Of a stretch of 64,000 nucleotides of DNA, positions 60,305 to 64,000 are shown one piece after another. The notes beneath the pieces were generated by a model, which was given only the letters and a program-made list of their open reading frames with translations, searched no databases and was not told the DNA's origin. This DNA is from JAICMB01 sp035295125 (GTDB lineage: Bacteria; Acidobacteriota; Terriglobia; Bryobacterales; Bryobacteraceae). Location: the NCBI GenBank assembly GCA_035295125.1, contig DATGJP010000016.1, positions 31,997 to 95,996 of the forward strand, written 5' to 3'. Position numbers and translations under genes: made by a program. Numbering within the stretch: position 1 is the stretch's first letter; the number at the start of each line of letters is the position of its first letter.

Positions 60305-61507
60305 TTGCAATCGAGCCGCATTGCCTTCTTGATTGCGCAGCATCCCGCAATCAATCATGCCGTCATTCTGCGCGAAGTGCGTTACCTTCGGGCAACTTTT
60401 GACATCCAGATGGCTTCAGTGCGCCCACCCGATCGGCCTCTCGACCAGCTTTCTCCTGAAGAACGCGACGAGGCCGAGCGTACGTACTACATCAAATCGC
60501 AAGGGGCGGGAGGCGCCGCGGCGGCCCTGGTATCCGCGTTTGTACTCAATCCCGCGCGTTTCTTCGGAGGTGCATTCTACGGCGCCAGGCTCGGCGGTTT
60601 GCGTTTGAAACAAATCTTCCTGAACCTGGCCTATTTCATCGAAGCGGCCATGGTCGGCCTCTGGATGCGCCGCAACGGGTTGAACAAACTGCACACCCAC
60701 TATTCCTCGACTGTTGCCCTGCTGGTACATAAAACGTTCGGCTTCGACCTGTCCATCTCCTTCCACGGTCCCGACGAATTCAATGACCCGGCCGGCTTCT
60801 GGGTCCGCGAAAAGGTGGCGGCTTCGAAGTTCGTAAGGGCCATCAGCCAGTACGCCAGAAGCCAGCTCATGAAATCGTCAGCAGTCGAGGATTGGGACAA
60901 GATTGCTGTGGTCTATATGGGCGTCGATCCGGAGACGTTCGCCCCGCGGCCATTCCGGCTCAACCCGTCGCCTGTCGAAATCATCTGCGTGGGGCGCCTC
61001 GCGCCGGTCAAGGCCCAGCACATTCTCCTCGAAGCGATTCAAAAGCTCGATCGTAACGTGCTGCTCCATGTCGTCGGTGGCGGGCCCGACCGCGCCAGCC
61101 TGGAAGCCGATGCCGCCCGCCGCGGCATCACGAAACAGGTGATATTTCACGGCTTCACCCCCCAGGACAAACTGGACGACCTGTATCGCCGGTCCGACAT
61201 CTTCGCGCTCCCGAGCTTTGCCGAAGGCGTTCCCGGTGTTCTGATGGAAGCGATGGCTATGGAGATTCCCTGTGTGTCGACCTGGATCACCGGTATTCCA
61301 GAGTTGATTCAGAACGGGGTGGACGGCCTCTTGGTGGCGCCATCCGACGCCGAGGGATTCGCCTGCGCTCTGCGCTCCCTGGTCGACGACTCCGACATGC
61401 GGCTGCGCATCGGGCAAGCGGGGCGACGCAAGATCCTCGAGAAATTCGACCTGCGCAAGAATTCCGCTCAGTTGGCGGAGGTGTTTCAGCAATGCTTTCT
61501 GTCCTGA
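60305..61507 (+). CDS. GT4-family glycosyltransferase (second copy)
   Basis: 400 residues. TTG at 60305 is taken as start since RIAFLIAQHPAINHAVI just after it is the typical first strand; upstream sequence is antisense to the epimerase gene. C-terminal domain blocks: CVGRLAPVKAQHILLEAI, then FALPSFAEGVPGVLMEAMAM with the EX7E pair, and GIPELIQNGVDGLL. Substrate unknown. It ends within the first codons of the FkbH-like gene (16 nt overlap). Confidence 0.88.
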   Translation: MQSSRIAFLIAQHPAINHAVILREVRYLRATFDIQMASVRPPDRPLDQLSPEERDEAERTYYIKSQGAGGAAAALVSAFVLNPARFFGGAFYGARLGGLRLKQIFLNLAYFIEAAMVGLWMRRNGLNKLHTHYSSTVALLVHKTFGFDLSISFHGPDEFNDPAGFWVREKVAASKFVRAISQYARSQLMKSSAVEDWDKIAVVYMGVDPETFAPRPFRLNPSPVEIICVGRLAPVKAQHILLEAIQKLDRNVLLHVVGGGPDRASLEADAARRGITKQVIFHGFTPQDKLDDLYRRSDIFALPSFAEGVPGVLMEAMAMEIPCVSTWITGIPELIQNGVDGLLVAPSDAEGFACALRSLVDDSDMRLRIGQAGRRKILEKFDLRKNSAQLAEVFQQCFLS

Positions 61508-63552
61508 ACGACACCGCATTTCGGCAGGAGGCAGTGGAGAAGGTTCTCGCCAACCTGCCCTCCGATCTTTCGATCGAGTCCCTTCCCGACACCGCCAACG
61601 CCACGTATCTCCGCGCCCGCTTAGCGGAAACCGGCGAAGAGGCTTGTGCGCATTGGGAACGCTTCTTCACGCTGCAGCCCGGCCGTGACCCGTTTCATTT
61701 GCTCGCCCATGCCCGTTCGCTGGGCGACCTGGAACGATACGAGGAGGCTGCCCTGCAGTTGCGCCGTGCACTGGAACAGCGGCCGCGGTACGCCTTCTAC
61801 ACCCGCGCCGAGAAGCTCGTTTCGCGCGTCAGCAAGAACATCGGCACCCATCTTCGAGAATGCCGCATTGGGATTCTCGGCCATTACACTACCAGCCTCC
61901 TCGCCCCCGTCCTGCGCGCGTGCATGCTGCGGGATCGTGTCAGGGCCGAGATTTACGAGGGCCTGTACGGTTCCGTGCAGCAGGAAATCCTCGATCCTTC
62001 TAGCGGACTGGCGCGATTCAAACCCGACATCGTCTTCCTGCCCGCAAGCTGGCGCGATCTGCATCTTCCGGGGATCGTCGAAAACGAGGCGGAATACATC
62101 GATGCCGCCGTCGAAGAGGCAAAACAGCGATGGCAGCGCCTATCCGAGGCGCATGGCTGCCACGTCGTCCAGTTTGCGTACGATTTCCCAGCCGACGAAG
62201 CATACGGGTATTTCGGAAGCTCGCTCAGAGGTGGACGCACGCGCGTCCTGGAGCACCTCAACGCTGCCCTTCGTGAAGCAGCCCCCTCGAACGTCTCGAT
62301 CCTCGACGCCCCCGCCCTACAAAGGGCCGAAGGAGGCCGCTGGCAGGACGACATGCAATGGCACAGCTTCCAGCAGCACCCCGCCACCGAGTCGCTGCCG
62401 GCCTTGGCCGACCTGATGTCGGCCCACGTCCGAGCTGTCCTCGGGCTGACCCGCAAAGTGCTGATCGCCGACCTCGACAACACGCTCTGGAAAGGCATCA
62501 TCGGCGAAGAAGGACTGCAAGGAATCCAAATCGGACCCGGCTCACCCGCCGGCGAAGCACACAGCCGTCTGCAGCAATACATGTTCGACCTGAAGGCTCA
62601 TGGCATTCTGCTGGCGGTCGCATCGAAGAACAACCACGAAGACGCCTGCCTCCCCTTCCAGAAGCACGAGCAAATGCTGCTGCGGCTCGAAGACTTCGCC
62701 GCTTTCGAAGCGAATTGGAACGACAAGGCAACCTCCATCCGCGAGATTGCCCGCAAGCTGTCGCTCGGACTGGACAGCTTCGTCTTCCTGGACGACAACC
62801 CGCTCGAACGCGAATGGGTTCGCTCGCAGTTGCCCGACGTCGCGGTGGTGGAACTCGGCGATAAGGTTTTCGAGTACGTCCAGAACCTCGACCGGCCGCG
62901 TTATTTCTTCGGCCTGACCCTCTCCGCCGAGGATATGAAGCGTGCCGATCAGTACCGCAGCGAGGCCGCCCGCAAGCATCTCCAGGCGACTTCTGAATCC
63001 CTGGACCAATTCCTCGCCCAACTCCAGTTACGAGCCTCAATCGCGCCGGTCAACCCCGCGAACCTGGCGCGCGTGACCCAGCTCACTAATAAGACCAACC
63101 AGTTCAACCTCACCACGCGCCGCTACACTGAGTCCCAGGTCGAGCAACTCGCTGCCGACCCGACCGCCTGGACGGCGGCGTTTCACCTTGCCGACCGCAT
63201 GGGCGATTACGGCCTGATTGGCGTCATTTTCTGCCACCCGGCTGGCTCGTCCGACGTTTGGGAAATCGATACATGGCTGATGAGCTGCCGCGTCCTCGGC
63301 CGTCAAATGGAAAAATTCATGTTCGATCGCCTCGTGGAAGCGGCCCAAGCCCGCGGCATTCGAGAGATTATCGGAGTCTTCCGCCCGACGGCGAAAAACA
63401 CGCTCGTCCGCGACCTGTACGATCAATTTCATTTCACGCGCGTCTCCGAAGGCTCCGAAGAAGTACGCTACAGTCTCCGAGTGCCGGCCGAGGCCGTGAA
63501 TACAGCAACGCACGTCCGCGCGGCTGTTGGAACCAACCGAAGTTCCTCGTAA
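61492..63552 (+). CDS. FkbH-like HAD/acyl-transfer protein
   Basis: 686 residues. An N-terminal region with TPR-like helices (about 1-110) precedes an SGNH-like segment (RIGILGHYTTSLL), the HAD domain with DLDNTLWKG near residue 327 and FLDDNPLEREWVR, then a GNAT-like C-terminal domain (LTNKTNQFNLTTRRY, DRMGDYGLIGVIF). FkbH proteins load glyceryl groups from 1,3-bisphosphoglycerate onto carrier proteins in polyketide pathways, and relatives occur in surface glycan loci. No acyl carrier protein is visible here, so the role is unknown. Confidence 0.85.
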   Translation: MLSVLNDTAFRQEAVEKVLANLPSDLSIESLPDTANATYLRARLAETGEEACAHWERFFTLQPGRDPFHLLAHARSLGDLERYEEAALQLRRALEQRPRYAFYTRAEKLVSRVSKNIGTHLRECRIGILGHYTTSLLAPVLRACMLRDRVRAEIYEGLYGSVQQEILDPSSGLARFKPDIVFLPASWRDLHLPGIVENEAEYIDAAVEEAKQRWQRLSEAHGCHVVQFAYDFPADEAYGYFGSSLRGGRTRVLEHLNAALREAAPSNVSILDAPALQRAEGGRWQDDMQWHSFQQHPATESLPALADLMSAHVRAVLGLTRKVLIADLDNTLWKGIIGEEGLQGIQIGPGSPAGEAHSRLQQYMFDLKAHGILLAVASKNNHEDACLPFQKHEQMLLRLEDFAAFEANWNDKATSIREIARKLSLGLDSFVFLDDNPLEREWVRSQLPDVAVVELGDKVFEYVQNLDRPRYFFGLTLSAEDMKRADQYRSEAARKHLQATSESLDQFLAQLQLRASIAPVNPANLARVTQLTNKTNQFNLTTRRYTESQVEQLAADPTAWTAAFHLADRMGDYGLIGVIFCHPAGSSDVWEIDTWLMSCRVLGRQMEKFMFDRLVEAAQARGIREIIGVFRPTAKNTLVRDLYDQFHFTRVSEGSEEVRYSLRVPAEAVNTATHVRAAVGTNRSSS

Positions 63553-63581
63553 AACGTCTATCGAACCTCCAGGTACGATTC

Positions 63582-64000
63582 ATGAACGATCTTCGGTACG
63601 CAGGTCGCAGCCTTCTTCGCAATCCGGCCTTCGCATTGGTTGCGATTCTGACTCTGGCTCTGTGGACAACTCCGTTTCCCAGCGACGATTCCAGCTTCGA
63701 CTGATCCTCCTGTTCGGCATCGCATCGCTCCTGTTGTCAACGAGGGGAGTTTACGGCGTCGTGGCATTTGCCGTGTCGCAGCGCACCAATGAGATGGGCT
63801 TGCGGATGGTGCTGGGGGCGAAGGCATCGAATCTGCAGGCGATGGTGTGGCGCCAGGGAATGAAGCCTGTTGCGCTCGGGATTGGCGCTGGGCTCATCGC
63901 GGCCCTCGCCCTGTCGCGGCTGCTGACCAGCCTCCTGTTTGGTGTGCACGCAGCCGACCCGGTGACCTTTGGATCGGTGGCGGCGATCCTGGCGGTGGTT
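63582..64000 (+). pseudogene. Broken MacB-like permease gene (runs off the window)
   Basis: The ATG at 63582 opens MNDLRYAGRSLLRNPAFALVAILTLAL, the start of the orphan permeases at 24-30 kb, but the frame shifts after 28 codons and ends at 63704. From 63662 a different frame encodes the permease C-terminus (VYGVVAFAVSQRTNEMGLRM and LLFGVHAADPVTFG) and stays open to the edge. The two pieces are joined directly, so several hundred central codons have been lost. It is a remnant, not a functional gene. Confidence 0.8.

Overview
The window looks like a chromosomal segment of a soil acidobacterium of the Solibacter/Bryobacter type. This is inferred from gene content, with no database search: multiple MacB-like permeases of the acidobacterial orphan type with a PadR regulator, very large FG-GAP/BACON/streptogramin-lyase-like secreted proteins, ECF sigma factor plus class C beta-lactamase-like neighbours, high GC, and many genes with short leaders or 1-4 nt overlaps. 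No rRNA, tRNA, CRISPR array, prophage or intact IS element was recognised, and no gene-free stretch exceeds 300 bases.

Layout. 1-5643: end of a hypothetical protein, a GT39-type membrane glycosyltransferase, an Fpg/Nei DNA glycosylase, the Ku end-joining protein, a DUF72 protein and a PrsW-like membrane protease. 5684-11413: a compact nitrate cluster made of a NarK-NarI fusion, a NasA-like molybdoenzyme, a four-cluster ferredoxin, a bc1-type Rieske protein and a small membrane protein. 11363-20307 (minus strand): CLC channel, MarR regulator with a perfect palindrome at its start codon, a hypothetical protein, a beta-lactamase-like hydrolase, a membrane protein, an ECF sigma factor, an LTA-synthase-like sulfatase-superfamily protein, a desaturase/methyltransferase-like fusion and a small secreted protein.

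20399-31783: a PadR gene and a six-gene minus-strand operon (permease, DUF4097 protein, permease, NtrC-type regulator, NtrY-like kinase, ABC ATPase). A sigma-54 type promoter and upstream dyads sit ahead of it. A tiny secreted basic protein and an orphan histidine kinase follow. 31982-37212 (minus strand): polyphosphate and nucleotide housekeeping run (49-aa membrane ORF, rph, rdgB, ppk1, CYTH, CHAD). 37314-46574: DUF1579 protein, small protein, then a tandem family of one pseudogene and two giant secreted repeat proteins. 46852-48017: a LysM/lysozyme-like protein with a small exported partner.

48291-53485: glycine cleavage genes gcvT, gcvH, gcvPA and gcvPB with a TerC-family gene inside the run. 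lpd (L protein) is not in the window. 53446-63552: a surface glycan region with a GT39-like protein, an aldo-keto-reductase-fold protein lacking the catalytic residues, two GT4 glycosyltransferases, an epimerase, hddC, hddA and gmhB for GDP-heptose, and an FkbH-like protein. The window ends in a broken MacB-like permease gene.

The most interesting items are the nitrate cluster with a transporter fused to its putative quinol-oxidising cytochrome b, the sigma-54/NtrC-type control of a MacB-like export operon, the operator-like palindrome touching the marR start codon, the desaturase fusion, and the catalytically dead-looking AKR in the glycan locus.
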